Positions 17,059 to 25,763 of a stretch of DNA of 64,000 nt are shown piece after piece (position 1 is the stretch's first letter; the number at the start of each line of letters is the position of its first letter). Origin of the DNA: UBA11740 sp049273695. GTDB taxonomy: Bacteria > Acidobacteriota > Blastocatellia > Pyrinomonadales > Pyrinomonadaceae. The translations under genes were made by a program, and so were the position numbers. The notes under the pieces are model-generated. The model did not search any database, was not told the origin of the DNA, and saw nothing but the letters and a program-made list of their open reading frames with translations. The stretch spans positions 13,820 to 77,819 of the forward strand of contig JBASRE010000016.1 in the NCBI GenBank assembly GCA_049273695.1. The letters are read 5' to 3'.

Positions 17059-18834
17059 TTACGTTGCCGCCAACTCTTCTTCCAGCAACTGCCGCTCGTA
17101 AAGATCCGCATACTCGCCGCCGTGCGCCAGCAGCTCGTCATGCGTGCCGCGCTCGATGATGCGGCCTTCGTCGAGCACGCATATCACATCCGCGTCGCGC
17201 ACGGTCGAGACTCGATGCGAGACAATGATGCTGGTGCGTTCGCGTTCACGCATGATGCCGCGCAACCGCGTCAGAATCCTTTCCTCTGTGTACGTGTCGA
17301 CGGATGACAACGCGTCGTCAAGGATCAGGATGCGCGGCTCGCGAACGATGGCGCGCGCAATCGCCGTGCGTTGCTTTTGCCCGCCAGACAAAGTGATCCC
17401 GCGTTCACCGACCAAGGTGTCGAACCGATCGGGAAAGTCTCGCACGTCACCGGTGAGTCCGGCGACTTCCGCCGCCGTCTCGATCTGCGCGGTTTCGGCG
17501 TCCTCTCGACCGAACGCGATGTTCCTGGCCAGCGAATCACTGAACAGGAAAGTCTCTTGCGGCACGTAGCCGACAGCGCTGCGCAATTGGTTTAGCGGAT
17601 AGTCGCGGACTGACACGCCGTCAATAAGCACCGAGCCTTCCGGCGCGTCGATCACGCGCGGAATCAAGTTGACCAGCGTTGACTTGCCGCTGCCGGTGCG
17701 GCCCACGAATGCGACGGTCTGACCCTCTTCAATCGTCAGATTGATATCGCGCAGGACTTCGGGCGCATTGGCGTGATAGCGAAACGTGAGGTCGCGAAAT
17801 TCGATGCGGCCTTTGATCGGCGGTTGCTCCTTCACCTGCGGAGCGTCTGTGATGGCCGGCTTCACGCGCGCCACTGCTCGCATGCGTTTCCAACTTGCCA
17901 TGCCACGCTGATAGACGTTGACGACGTAGCCAATCGCAATCAGCGGCCATATGAGCCGCAAAAGATACATGTTGAATTGAGCGAAATCGCCGAGGGTCAT
18001 CTCGCCGCGCACCGTCAGGTGCACGCCCGCCCAGATAATCACCACGAACCCCAAGCCAATCCAAAACGCCAGCAACGGCCGCATGACCGCATCGATCCGC
18101 ACCAGGCCAAGATTCTTCTGCGCGTATTCCCAATTCAGATTGTTAAAGGCTTCAATCTCTGCATTCTCCTGCGCGTAGGCGCGCACGACACGGACACCGC
18201 TGATGTTCTCTTGCGCGCGCGCCGTGATCTGCGCAAAGAAGTCCTGGATATTTTGAAAACGCGTGTGCACTTGTTTGCCGAAAAACTTAACAGTCAACGA
18301 GACCATCGGCATCGGCAGCAGCAGGAGCAGTGTCAGCTTCCAATTCATTGCAAACAGAATCGGCAGGATGAACAGTACGGCGAAGACTGTTTGCAGGCTG
18401 TACATGATCATCGGGCCGGCGAGCTGTCGCACTGCCGAAAGATCGTTCGTCGCGCGCGCCATCAGATCGCCGGTGCGGTGCTCGTGAAAAAACGAGAGCG
18501 GTTGGTTGACCAGTCGCCGGTAGAAATCCTCGCGCAGGTCGTACTCGATATCGCGCGACATGCCGATGATGATTCGTCGCTGCAAGAACAGGAACAGGCC
18601 GCTCATCGCGCTCGCACCCAAAACCTTCAGCGCGGCGATATTAAGTTTTGACCAGTCGACCTGGTTCCAGTTCTCGTCGAGCGCCTGACCGACAATTTGC
18701 GGAATCGCGACGTTAAAGATCACGCCCGCGACAATGCAGGCAATCCCAAAGATCAGCGACCACTTGTACGGCCGGAAAAAACTCGCGAGTCTGCGGATAT
18801 CGTCCATTGAGCGGGAAAGAAAAACGCCTGCCAT
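17059..18834 (-). CDS. ABC exporter half-transporter, first gene of the pair
   Basis: A 591-residue type I exporter with a membrane domain (about 15-320) and ATPase: Walker A GRTGSGKST, canonical signature LSGGQKQRTAIARA, Walker B ILILDDALSSVD and the VSHRVST switch. Walker B ends in Asp-Asp where most have Asp-Glu: the catalytic Glu position carries Asp, the degenerate-site pattern seen in one half of heterodimeric exporters. It leads a three-gene operon with 16611-17039 and 14730-16604. Confidence 0.9.
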   Translation of the reverse strand: MAGVFLSRSMDDIRRLASFFRPYKWSLIFGIACIVAGVIFNVAIPQIVGQALDENWNQVDWSKLNIAALKVLGASAMSGLFLFLQRRIIIGMSRDIEYDLREDFYRRLVNQPLSFFHEHRTGDLMARATNDLSAVRQLAGPMIMYSLQTVFAVLFILPILFAMNWKLTLLLLLPMPMVSLTVKFFGKQVHTRFQNIQDFFAQITARAQENISGVRVVRAYAQENAEIEAFNNLNWEYAQKNLGLVRIDAVMRPLLAFWIGLGFVVIIWAGVHLTVRGEMTLGDFAQFNMYLLRLIWPLIAIGYVVNVYQRGMASWKRMRAVARVKPAITDAPQVKEQPPIKGRIEFRDLTFRYHANAPEVLRDINLTIEEGQTVAFVGRTGSGKSTLVNLIPRVIDAPEGSVLIDGVSVRDYPLNQLRSAVGYVPQETFLFSDSLARNIAFGREDAETAQIETAAEVAGLTGDVRDFPDRFDTLVGERGITLSGGQKQRTAIARAIVREPRILILDDALSSVDTYTEERILTRLRGIMRERERTSIIVSHRVSTVRDADVICVLDEGRIIERGTHDELLAHGGEYADLYERQLLEEELAAT

Positions 18835-18947
18835 ACAAATGAAGCCTGACGGTTCGACCTGCGAACCATTCAGGCATCAGTTGCAAAGCTTTGAATGTAA
18901 ATTTTAAGTGAGATTGATCAGGCAGGCAAAGGCGCCTCGATCACGAC

Positions 18948-20597
18948 TCACATGGTGTGTTCAATTGTTTCCGAGAGGTGCCGGCGCGATGCGTACATAT
19001 CGGCGGCGCCATCTTCGGGCGCGTCAAAGACCGCCACCCGGTTTCGACCGGCGCGTTTCGCGCTGTAGAGCGCCATGTCCGCAGCCGAAACCAGCGCCGC
19101 TCGCGACGCCCCGTGTAGCGGGTAAGCCGCGACACCAATCGACGCCGTAAGGTGGCCAAACCCCGGGATTTCAATCTGCTCGATGCGGTTGCGTAGCCGT
19201 TCGGCGACGACCGTTGCGCCATCGGTGTACGCTTGCGGCAGGATCAAAGCAAACTCATCGCCCCCGAAACGGCACGGCGTATCCACGCCACGCAACTCTT
19301 CCCGGAAACAATCGGCCAGTTTTCGCAAAGCATCATCACCTGCGTCGTGTCCGACGGTGTCGTTGAGTTGCTTGAAACGATCCAGATCAAGCATCAAAAG
19401 TGAAAGTGGTTGATGCAGTCGCGTGGCCATCTGCAGTTCGCGGTCGAGCTGCATCTCGAACGAGCGGCGGTTGTAGCAGCCCGTAAGCGAGTCGGTCAGC
19501 GCCTGCTGTTGCATCTGCGCGAACAAGTCCGCGTGATTAATTGCGACTGACACCTGATTGGCGACGGTGCGCAGCAAAAGGATTTCGTTGTCCTGCCAGG
19601 TTCGCGACGTATTGTCATCGACGACTTCCAGCGCGCCGATGAATCGCTCCTGAAACACCAGCGGCACGACTGCCAGCGGAAACTCGGCGCGCAGGCCATC
19701 TGAAATCTCTGAGCCATCACGAACGAAAATTTCCGGATTCCTGGCGATCGTCGAACAAAGTTCGTCAAGAGCTTTTGTAACTGCTTCCCGTTTCAGCTTT
19801 GCTTCCTTCTCAGCATCGGCAAAGTACGAGTAGCTCAACGCCTGGACTTCGGTCTGACCCTCAACGCGCAGAGCGCAACACGCGACATTCAACGCCGAGC
19901 CGACTTCGGTGACGGTCTTTTGCAGGATCACGCCGAGTTCCAGTGACTCGCGAATCGCCGTGGCAATGCGGTTAACCGCGATCTCGCGGCCGGCTTGTTC
20001 CTGCAACAGGTGCGCGAGTTTCGTGGTGACGCTTAACGTCAATTGCAACGACGTCGCTTTCGGCATCGAGGTTTTCACCGCGTTTTCAAAAGCCCCCGCT
20101 TGATATGGCTGTTCAGCCTGGACCCGCGCCATCAAATATTCCAGCGCCGAATAGACAATGTCGGGTTCGAACGTCCACACCACTTCGTCTTCGCCTGAAT
20201 CTTCATCATTGCGCACAGTCGCGAGCAAAGCCGAGAAGCGCGCATCAGCGATCACGACGAAGTGCTCTTTCACATGCTCGGGGCCGGTGTGCGCCATCAG
20301 CACGGGTGCGGTGCTGAATGAGGTCGAGCCGTCAATGCTCTCGGCCACATCATCAGTGGCACCCACGAAGAAGAACGTGCGGCGGCCACCCCGCGCCAGG
20401 TCGCGTACCCGCGCGAGTTCTCGCGCCGAACGCTTCGGTGCATAAGGCAAACTTTCGATCACGAGCGCGCTGAGATTGTTCTCAAGCACGACGTCCTCGA
20501 AGTACCGGTGGAGTTGGGAAATCGTCGAGTGGGCACAGCGGACAGGGGTCAACTGCCGAGTGTGCTGTGCCAAGAGGGCGTCAAACAATGAATGCAT
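18948..20597 (-). CDS. Diguanylate cyclase with N-terminal sensor (DICT-like) and GAF domains
   Basis: A 549-residue protein. Residues about 1-160 resemble the DICT sensory domain found before cyclases, about 210-360 are GAF-like (LGVILQKTVTEVGSAL onward), and 380-545 are a GGDEF domain with an intact GGDEF active site. RGVD five residues before it is an RxxD inhibitory site, so product feedback is expected. Makes cyclic di-GMP from GTP in the cytosol. The Met at 20597 is preferred over an upstream frame start at 20651, but neither has a clear ribosome-binding site. Confidence 0.88.
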   Translation of the reverse strand: MHSLFDALLAQHTRQLTPVRCAHSTISQLHRYFEDVVLENNLSALVIESLPYAPKRSARELARVRDLARGGRRTFFFVGATDDVAESIDGSTSFSTAPVLMAHTGPEHVKEHFVVIADARFSALLATVRNDEDSGEDEVVWTFEPDIVYSALEYLMARVQAEQPYQAGAFENAVKTSMPKATSLQLTLSVTTKLAHLLQEQAGREIAVNRIATAIRESLELGVILQKTVTEVGSALNVACCALRVEGQTEVQALSYSYFADAEKEAKLKREAVTKALDELCSTIARNPEIFVRDGSEISDGLRAEFPLAVVPLVFQERFIGALEVVDDNTSRTWQDNEILLLRTVANQVSVAINHADLFAQMQQQALTDSLTGCYNRRSFEMQLDRELQMATRLHQPLSLLMLDLDRFKQLNDTVGHDAGDDALRKLADCFREELRGVDTPCRFGGDEFALILPQAYTDGATVVAERLRNRIEQIEIPGFGHLTASIGVAAYPLHGASRAALVSAADMALYSAKRAGRNRVAVFDAPEDGAADMYASRRHLSETIEHTM

Positions 20598-20732
20598 AGG
20601 AAAGGACCACCGGTAGGAAACTGGAGCGCTTCGGGGCGGGAAGCAGGCCAAAACTATTTTTGCATTTTGCTGCGCGCCTTGTCTATGGCTATTTTCCGCA
20701 GTTTTCGGGCCTTTTCTGCCTGTTTTTGTTGC

Positions 20733-21149
20733 CTAAATCTTCATGTATCCCGTGACTGCGGTCGCGGCCAGCTTGCCGTCGTTTTCAACTTCCACGTTCA
20801 CAACGAATCTCCGCCGTCCCCCGCGAACGATTCTGGCGCGCGCCAGCATGCGCCCGAAAGTCACCGGCCGCAGGTAATGAATAGTCAGATCGGTGGTTGT
20901 GACTCGTTCGTTTTCGTCGATGGCCGTGAGGATTACGAAAGCTGAGGCGGTGTCGATCAGCGAGGCGATGGCGCCGCCGTGAACGACACCATGATTCTGT
21001 TTCACCTCATCGCGCACGTCGAGGCAGACAGTAACATCGCCGCTCTTCAACTCGCACAACTCAAGGCCGAGGAACCCGGCATAGGCGACCTTATCGAAGG
21101 CGTTGCGCGCGCGCTGAAGTCGCGACTCTTCCGTGTCAGTTTTGCTCAT
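20733..21149 (-). CDS. PaaI-type hotdog thioesterase
   Basis: A 138-residue protein with the hotdog signature NHGVVHGGAIASLIDTA (about residues 51-67), followed by the expected strands TTDLTIHYLRPV and GKLAATAVTGYM. The family hydrolyses acyl-CoA thioesters, often aromatic ones. Its start overlaps the end of the YbjQ-like gene by 14 bp, so the two are probably cotranscribed. The exact substrate is not inferable. Confidence 0.88.
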   Translation of the reverse strand: MSKTDTEESRLQRARNAFDKVAYAGFLGLELCELKSGDVTVCLDVRDEVKQNHGVVHGGAIASLIDTASAFVILTAIDENERVTTTDLTIHYLRPVTFGRMLARARIVRGGRRRFVVNVEVENDGKLAATAVTGYMKI

Positions 21150-21552
21150 CGCGGTAGCTCGAGTCGGTGGGTTCGACGATCACCGCGGTGCCGTAGCACA
21201 GCACTTCAGTTACCCCGGTGGCAATTTCCGTCGTATCGTAACGCGCGCCGATGATGGCGTTCGCGCCGATCTCGGACGCGTGCTGGATTATGATCTCAAA
21301 AGCATCGCGGCGCGTCTCTTCGCACATCTTTGTCCAGATGGTGATGTTGCCGCCGACCACTTGTTGAAAAGTAGCGCCCAGCGTCGCGAATACATTGCGC
21401 GAGCGGACAACAATTCCGCGCACGACCCCAAGATTCTGCAGGATACGAAAGTTGGGCAGCTCGAACGCCGTCGTCACCATTTGGTGCGAGACAGAGTAGC
21501 GTCGCGGGCTAATGTCATAAGGCGTGCGCTGTTGGAGGGGATCTATGTTCAT
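21136..21552 (-). CDS. YbjQ/UPF0145-family protein
   Basis: A 138-residue protein with the family pattern: GVVRGIVVRSRN, the central helix REDAF-like ETRRDAFEIIIQHASEIGA, then NAIIGARYDTTEI and VLCYGTAVIVEP. The family forms pentamers and is named as a heavy-metal-binding domain, but its function is not settled. An N-terminal extension of about 30 residues is present. It overlaps both neighbours (4 bp with the alkyltransferase-like gene, 14 bp with the thioesterase). Confidence 0.85.
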   Translation of the reverse strand: MNIDPLQQRTPYDISPRRYSVSHQMVTTAFELPNFRILQNLGVVRGIVVRSRNVFATLGATFQQVVGGNITIWTKMCEETRRDAFEIIIQHASEIGANAIIGARYDTTEIATGVTEVLCYGTAVIVEPTDSSYRDEQN

Positions 21553-21896
21553 GACTTCTTCCTCTTTGTGGCTGTTCGTCTCGCCTTCCAGATATAGGTT
21601 TCAAGATCGCAGCGACCACTCGCGTCGAACTTGACGCCTTCGTGTTCCAGCATTCGCTGTTGCTTATCGGACGGCAAGGCGATGCGCATGGTCGAGCAGC
21701 GGCCCTGCGAATTGATCACGCGATGCCACGGCGTCTTGTCGTCGGAACCGTGCATTACAAAGCCAACCGTCCGTGGCGTATAACCCTCGCCAAGCATGTA
21801 GGCAATCTGTCCGTACGTCATCACGCGCCCGCGCGGAATGCGGCGGACAATTCGGTAAACGCGTTCGCGGTAATGATCCGGTTTTGAGTCCTTCAT
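21549..21896 (-). CDS. Alkyltransferase-like (ATL) DNA-repair protein
   Basis: A 115-residue homologue of the DNA-binding domain of O6-alkylguanine alkyltransferases: YRIVRRIPRGRVMTYGQIA holds the recognition helix and the Arg/Tyr pair that flips the base. The active-site PCHRV motif reads PWHRV with Trp57 in place of Cys, the defining change of ATL proteins. These bind alkylated guanine without transferring the group and hand it to nucleotide-excision repair. First gene of a three-gene overlapping operon. Confidence 0.9.
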   Translation of the reverse strand: MKDSKPDHYRERVYRIVRRIPRGRVMTYGQIAYMLGEGYTPRTVGFVMHGSDDKTPWHRVINSQGRCSTMRIALPSDKQQRMLEHEGVKFDASGRCDLETYIWKARRTATKRKKS

Positions 21897-21900
21897 CGCA

Positions 21901-21952
21901 GTGGCACAGACTTCAGTCCGTGGTTCCAGACACAGACTAAAGTCTGTGCCAC
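21901..21952. repeat. Dispersed inverted repeat (GTGGCACAGACTT family)
   Basis: Perfect 13-bp arms GTGGCACAGACTT and AAGTCTGTGCCAC, 26 nt apart. Exactly the same arms recur at 47305-47366. It fills the gap between the cyclase and ATL genes and may form a hairpin in their shared transcript. Confidence 0.8.
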
Positions 21953-21953
21953 T

Positions 21954-22586
21954 TCACTTCGTTCTCAGCACTACGCGCGCCGGCGCGCCATCGCCTGCGC
22001 CTTCGGAGATCTTCAATGGCAGACAAATCAATTCGTAATCGCCCTCGGGCACGCCTGATAGATTCAGGCCTTCAACGATTACGACCCCTTTCCGAAGCAG
22101 CGTCAGGTGCGTCAGGTGATGGCCGGATCGAAACTTCTCAATCGAAAGATAATCGTTGCCGACTAATCTAACGCCGAGATTTACCAGCATCTCCGCGCCC
22201 TCAGGCGTTAGGGCCGTGAAGTCTTTGCGAAAGCCTTCATTCCAGAACGCAGAATTGCGCGTGTGAAAAATGAGTCGCTCAACTCCAGTCAAATCACACG
22301 TGCTTAGAAAATCCGAAGTGATTTCCGTGAGAGAGTCGGGCACGCGCACTACACGTGCGGGGCCGATCAAACTCTCCAGAGGCAACGAATCAATCCGGGC
22401 GGCGCCTTCGATGAAGTGCGCGGGCGCGTCCACGTGCGTTCCCGTGTGCGCGCCGAAGTGCAGGAACGAAACATTCGACGAGTCGCCCTTAACGAACGCT
22501 GACCAGGGTTCGATATTCACCCCGGGGTCGCCGTCATAAACCGGCATCCCCGCGCGGATCGGAACTGTAATATCGTATATCGGCAT
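21954..22586 (-). CDS. Cyclase / kynurenine formamidase-like metal hydrolase
   Basis: A 210-residue protein of the cyclase (PF04199) family. HTGTHVDAPAHF (about residues 47-58) is the metal-binding signature, and DYLSIEK and the closing VIVEGLNLSGVPEGDY segment are also family-typical. Members hydrolyse N-formylkynurenine or related amides and lactones; no tryptophan-degradation gene is nearby, so the substrate is open. Divergent from mqnA with a 36-bp gap that must hold both promoters. Confidence 0.88.
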   Translation of the reverse strand: MPIYDITVPIRAGMPVYDGDPGVNIEPWSAFVKGDSSNVSFLHFGAHTGTHVDAPAHFIEGAARIDSLPLESLIGPARVVRVPDSLTEITSDFLSTCDLTGVERLIFHTRNSAFWNEGFRKDFTALTPEGAEMLVNLGVRLVGNDYLSIEKFRSGHHLTHLTLLRKGVVIVEGLNLSGVPEGDYELICLPLKISEGAGDGAPARVVLRTK

Positions 22587-22622
22587 TGATTTAAGCGGTG
22601 CGCATCAATATAACTTCAAACT

Positions 22623-23447
22623 GTGACAGCGAAAAGCACCGACAATCCAAAGGCCCGCATTGCGGCGTCGAGCTATCTCAACACCGCGCCGCTGATTTGG
22701 AGCTTCATACACGGTTCTCAACGTGAGCGCGTCGAGCTATTCACGGACACCGCGCCGGCGCGCTGCGCCGAGATGTTGGCGAACGACGAGGTTGACGCGG
22801 CCCTGGTTCCGGTCATCGAGTATCAACGCATTCCCGAAAGCGCCATCATTCCCGATGTCTGCGTCGGCTCGCGCATAGCCGTAAAGAGCGTCGTACTCGT
22901 GACGCGGAAGAACAATCTAAAGAAGGTCGAGAGCGTAGCCCTTGATGAGTCGTCGCGCACATCTGCCACTCTCGTAAAGATCATCTTTCGCGAGTTTCTC
23001 GGATTCGAGCCTCAGTGGGAAACGTCGGCTCCTGATCTGAAATCAATGCTGGCACATGCCGACGCGGCGCTAATTATCGGCGACCCGGCGATGAAGATTC
23101 CCCGCGAAGAGTTTCGCGTGTACGACCTGGCGACGCTCTGGCATGAATTCACGGGCTTCGGTTTTGTGTTCGCGATGTGGATGGTGAGAAAAGACGCGGT
23201 GGAAAGAATTCGCTCGGTCGATTTTGCCGCGGCGCGGGATGAGGGCCTCGCGAACCTTAATGACATCGAACGTACATATGTCGAGCAAATTGGATTATCA
23301 GAAGACGAAATCAGAAGTTACCTGACGGAAAACATCGTGTTCAGTGTTGATGAGGAGATGGAGAAGGGATTGAAGCTTTACTTTGATTTAGCTGCGAAGC
23401 ATCGGCTTATAGGCAAATCACGGCCGCTCGAATTCATCCTGCCTTAA
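22623..23447 (+). CDS. mqnA: Chorismate dehydratase (futalosine menaquinone pathway)
   Basis: A 274-residue protein of the MqnA/MqnD periplasmic-binding-like fold. SSYLNTAPLIWSF near the start, DAALVPVIEY and the ALDESSRTSATLVKI segment are typical of MqnA, which dehydrates chorismate to 3-enolpyruvylbenzoate, the first step of the futalosine route. GTG start at 22623. No other futalosine gene is in the window. The last 14 bp overlap the convergent small gene. Confidence 0.85.
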   Translation: MTAKSTDNPKARIAASSYLNTAPLIWSFIHGSQRERVELFTDTAPARCAEMLANDEVDAALVPVIEYQRIPESAIIPDVCVGSRIAVKSVVLVTRKNNLKKVESVALDESSRTSATLVKIIFREFLGFEPQWETSAPDLKSMLAHADAALIIGDPAMKIPREEFRVYDLATLWHEFTGFGFVFAMWMVRKDAVERIRSVDFAAARDEGLANLNDIERTYVEQIGLSEDEIRSYLTENIVFSVDEEMEKGLKLYFDLAAKHRLIGKSRPLEFILP

Positions 23448-23646
23448 TCTTTCGACGCCTCTTCTCGCGCACTGCCGCTCTATTCGCTTCACGTGCCGGT
23501 TTCAGAGCGCTCGATAGATCGTTCAGCTTTTTAACGATCGCAATCTTTTCCTCGAACGGTAGATTAGCAAGACGCTTACGTCGCTCTTCTTTCGCTCGGA
23601 AGAGCTCCTCCCTCAGCGTCTTTGTAAGGTCAGTCCGTTGGCGCAT
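23434..23646 (-). CDS. Small basic helical protein paired with a nucleotidyltransferase-like gene
   Basis: A 70-residue, Arg/Lys-rich helical protein (TLREELFRAKEERRKRLANL, FEEKIAIVKKLNDL, basic tail). GGAG lies 10 nt before the ATG at 23646, which begins 8 nt after the upstream gene's stop; longer in-frame starts at 23667 and 23691 would overlap that gene. Its pairing with 23654-24169 is reminiscent of two-gene nucleotidyltransferase systems. No family recognised. Confidence 0.6.
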   Translation of the reverse strand: MRQRTDLTKTLREELFRAKEERRKRLANLPFEEKIAIVKKLNDLSSALKPAREANRAAVREKRRRKIKAG

Positions 23647-23653
23647 CTGTGGT

Positions 23654-24169
23654 CTACTCCGCGGCATTTGTAAACTTTCGCCAACTATCATTCAGGCCGT
23701 GGCGCCTGACAAGCTCATGAAAAACATCCATGTCCATTTTTCCTGACTCGATTAACGCCTCGACTCTTACGTAATCTTTCAGCCGACCAGACCGCAGCAG
23801 CTCAGCTGCCAGGTATTCAGGTGAAAAAATTCTGGTTTCGGTATCACCATATCTAACGGTGTGTGCGTGGAGCAGCGCTTCCTCCTGAGTACTTTCGCCC
23901 GCTGGAATGAATTGTACCAGCCAATCCTCAATCAACACCCCCTCTTTAACCGCAGTGTAGCCGAGCTTGGTAAGATATGAATAGATCGGGTCAAGCGAGA
24001 GCAGCGTGGAGTCGCTGGAAGTGACGGCGGAAACCGGTATGAAAATGTCGATATCGTCAGTATGGTAAGGCTCAATATAATAAACCGCCGCGATTCCGTC
24101 GCCTATGGCATAACTCTCAACCACTCCATCGGCCTGCATTTGATTGATTATCTGGAGCACTCGTTCCAT
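23654..24169 (-). CDS. Nucleotidyltransferase-fold protein
   Basis: A 171-residue protein. YAIGDGIAAVYYIEPYHTDDIDIFI has the G(x)GxA...DxD layout of the nucleotidyltransferase fold, with Asp-Asp-Ile-Asp as the candidate metal ligands. The glycine patch reads GDG rather than GGS, so catalysis is uncertain. Similar proteins act in AbiE-like toxin pairs and as predicted nucleotidyltransferases of unknown role. The small basic gene follows closely. Ends 10 nt before pepP's coding end on the same strand order. Confidence 0.65.
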   Translation of the reverse strand: MERVLQIINQMQADGVVESYAIGDGIAAVYYIEPYHTDDIDIFIPVSAVTSSDSTLLSLDPIYSYLTKLGYTAVKEGVLIEDWLVQFIPAGESTQEEALLHAHTVRYGDTETRIFSPEYLAAELLRSGRLKDYVRVEALIESGKMDMDVFHELVRRHGLNDSWRKFTNAAE

Positions 24170-24179
24170 GCGGAACCGT

Positions 24180-25499
24180 TCACTTCGCCATTAGCGCTTC
24201 TATCTCTGCACGTTCCTTCGTCACTTTGTCGGTCAGCACGCGCGAGCCGTTTTCGGTCACCAGCACGTCGTCTTCAATGCGCACGCCGATGCCAAGGTAC
24301 TTCGCCGGAATATCCTTGTTGAAGCCATCGGGTATGCGGCTGGTGTCAGGCGAGACGTAAATGCCCGGCTCGATCGTCATTACCATGCCGGCTTCCGCGG
24401 GTCGCGATTCGCCCTTGTGGTAGTAACGTCCCGCGTCATGCACGTCGATCCCGAGAAAGTGTCCGAGGTTATGCATGTAGAACTGCATGTACTTTTTCTC
24501 GGCGATTAGTTTCTTCGGATCGCCCTTCAACAAGCCAAGCCGCACCATGCCTTCGGTCAGCATCTCGATCGAATGAGTTTTCAGGTCTTCGAGCCGCACG
24601 CCGGGGCGCACCATGTCCACGCAGGATTTCTGACATTCGAGCACGAGGTCGTAAATCTCAGCCTGGCCTTCGGTAAACTTGCCGTTGACCGGAAACGTGC
24701 GCGTGATGTCTGATGCGTAGCCTTTGTATTCGCAGCCCGCGTCAACCAACAGCAGATCGCCGTCCTTCAATTCGTCCTTGTTGTCGATGTAGTGAAGAAT
24801 CGTCGCGTTCCCGCCGCCGCCGATGATCGACGTGTACGACGGTCCGGCTGAGCCTTGTTTCCGAAAGAACGCTTCGATCATTGCCTCAACTTCGTATTCC
24901 ATCATGCCGGGCCGCACGGCTTTCATCGCTTCGACGTGTGCTTCGGCGGCGATATCCGCGGCGCGCTGCATGATCTCAATTTCTTCCGGCGTCTTGAGCA
25001 CGCGCATTTCGTGCAGGATCAATGACGGATCGACAATCGTCGTGGGCGGCTCGAAAGGCCTGCGATTCATCTCGCGGAAAGTCGTGAGCTGGGCAATGAT
25101 TTTCTGATCGAGCTCCGCCAGCGTGTGGCCGAATGCGTAGTAAAGCACGGACGGGCCGTCGAGAATCTCCTGCAGCTTCTCGTCGAATTCGTCGATCTTG
25201 TACGCCTGGTCCGCGCCGTAGTCGCTGACCGCGCCTTCCACGCCCGCGCGATAACCGGTCCAAATCTCCTGCTCCAAATCGCGCGGCCGCACGAACAGCG
25301 TGAACTTCTTGTCTCTTGAAGGCGCGATCACCGCGATGGCTTCCGGCTCTTCAAAACCCGTCAGATAAAAGAAGTCCGAGTTCTGGCGGTAGCGATAGTT
25401 CGTGTCGTGCGAGCGCACGGCTTCGCGCGCGGCGGGGATGATAGCGACGGAATCCTTGTCCATGCGACGCATGAATTCCTTTAATTGCGGTTTCGTCAT
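24180..25499 (-). CDS. pepP: Xaa-Pro aminopeptidase (aminopeptidase P, M24 family)
   Basis: A 439-residue cytosolic metallopeptidase that removes N-terminal residues next to proline. It has the N-terminal creatinase-like domain (NSDFFYLTGFEEPEA) and the pita-bread catalytic domain with the metal ligands in LLVDAGCEYKGYASDITRTF, HNLGHFLGIDVHD, TIEPGIYV and the late GIGVRIEDDVLVT. Length is normal. It is followed on the same strand by the nucleotidyltransferase-like pair. Confidence 0.95.
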   Translation of the reverse strand: MTKPQLKEFMRRMDKDSVAIIPAAREAVRSHDTNYRYRQNSDFFYLTGFEEPEAIAVIAPSRDKKFTLFVRPRDLEQEIWTGYRAGVEGAVSDYGADQAYKIDEFDEKLQEILDGPSVLYYAFGHTLAELDQKIIAQLTTFREMNRRPFEPPTTIVDPSLILHEMRVLKTPEEIEIMQRAADIAAEAHVEAMKAVRPGMMEYEVEAMIEAFFRKQGSAGPSYTSIIGGGGNATILHYIDNKDELKDGDLLLVDAGCEYKGYASDITRTFPVNGKFTEGQAEIYDLVLECQKSCVDMVRPGVRLEDLKTHSIEMLTEGMVRLGLLKGDPKKLIAEKKYMQFYMHNLGHFLGIDVHDAGRYYHKGESRPAEAGMVMTIEPGIYVSPDTSRIPDGFNKDIPAKYLGIGVRIEDDVLVTENGSRVLTDKVTKERAEIEALMAK

Positions 25500-25632
25500 T
25501 CGACTCTCCTCTATTTGGTACGCACGCCTCTGGCGTGCTTGCAGGCCGGAGCCTACCTACCGTGAAAAATTGAACCCGCATTGTAGCCGAGACGTCGGGG
25601 CGTACGGTAGCGGCGGGAAGCTTTGCGGAACT

Positions 25633-25715
25633 TGGCGTCTTTGTGCCTTTGCGTGAAATGTTTGTGAGACAGAGGTATGTTCACGCCAAGTCGCAAAGGC
25701 GCAAAGTCTCGCAAA
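25633..25715. repeat. Dispersed inverted repeat (CGCAAAGACGC family)
   Basis: Second copy of the element at 1278-1361: a CTTTGCGTGAA arm and a TTCACGCCAAGTCGCAAAG arm about 50 nt apart. It lies in the divergent gap between pepP and the aldehyde dehydrogenase. Confidence 0.6.
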
Positions 25716-25763
25716 GGAAAACACTACTGACAACCGCCACAATCTAGGCGATAATCACCGCCA

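Noticed and set aside
17773..18651. 292-codon plus-strand frame
   Set aside because: Antisense shadow of the ABC exporter with His/Arg-rich composition and no recognisable domain.
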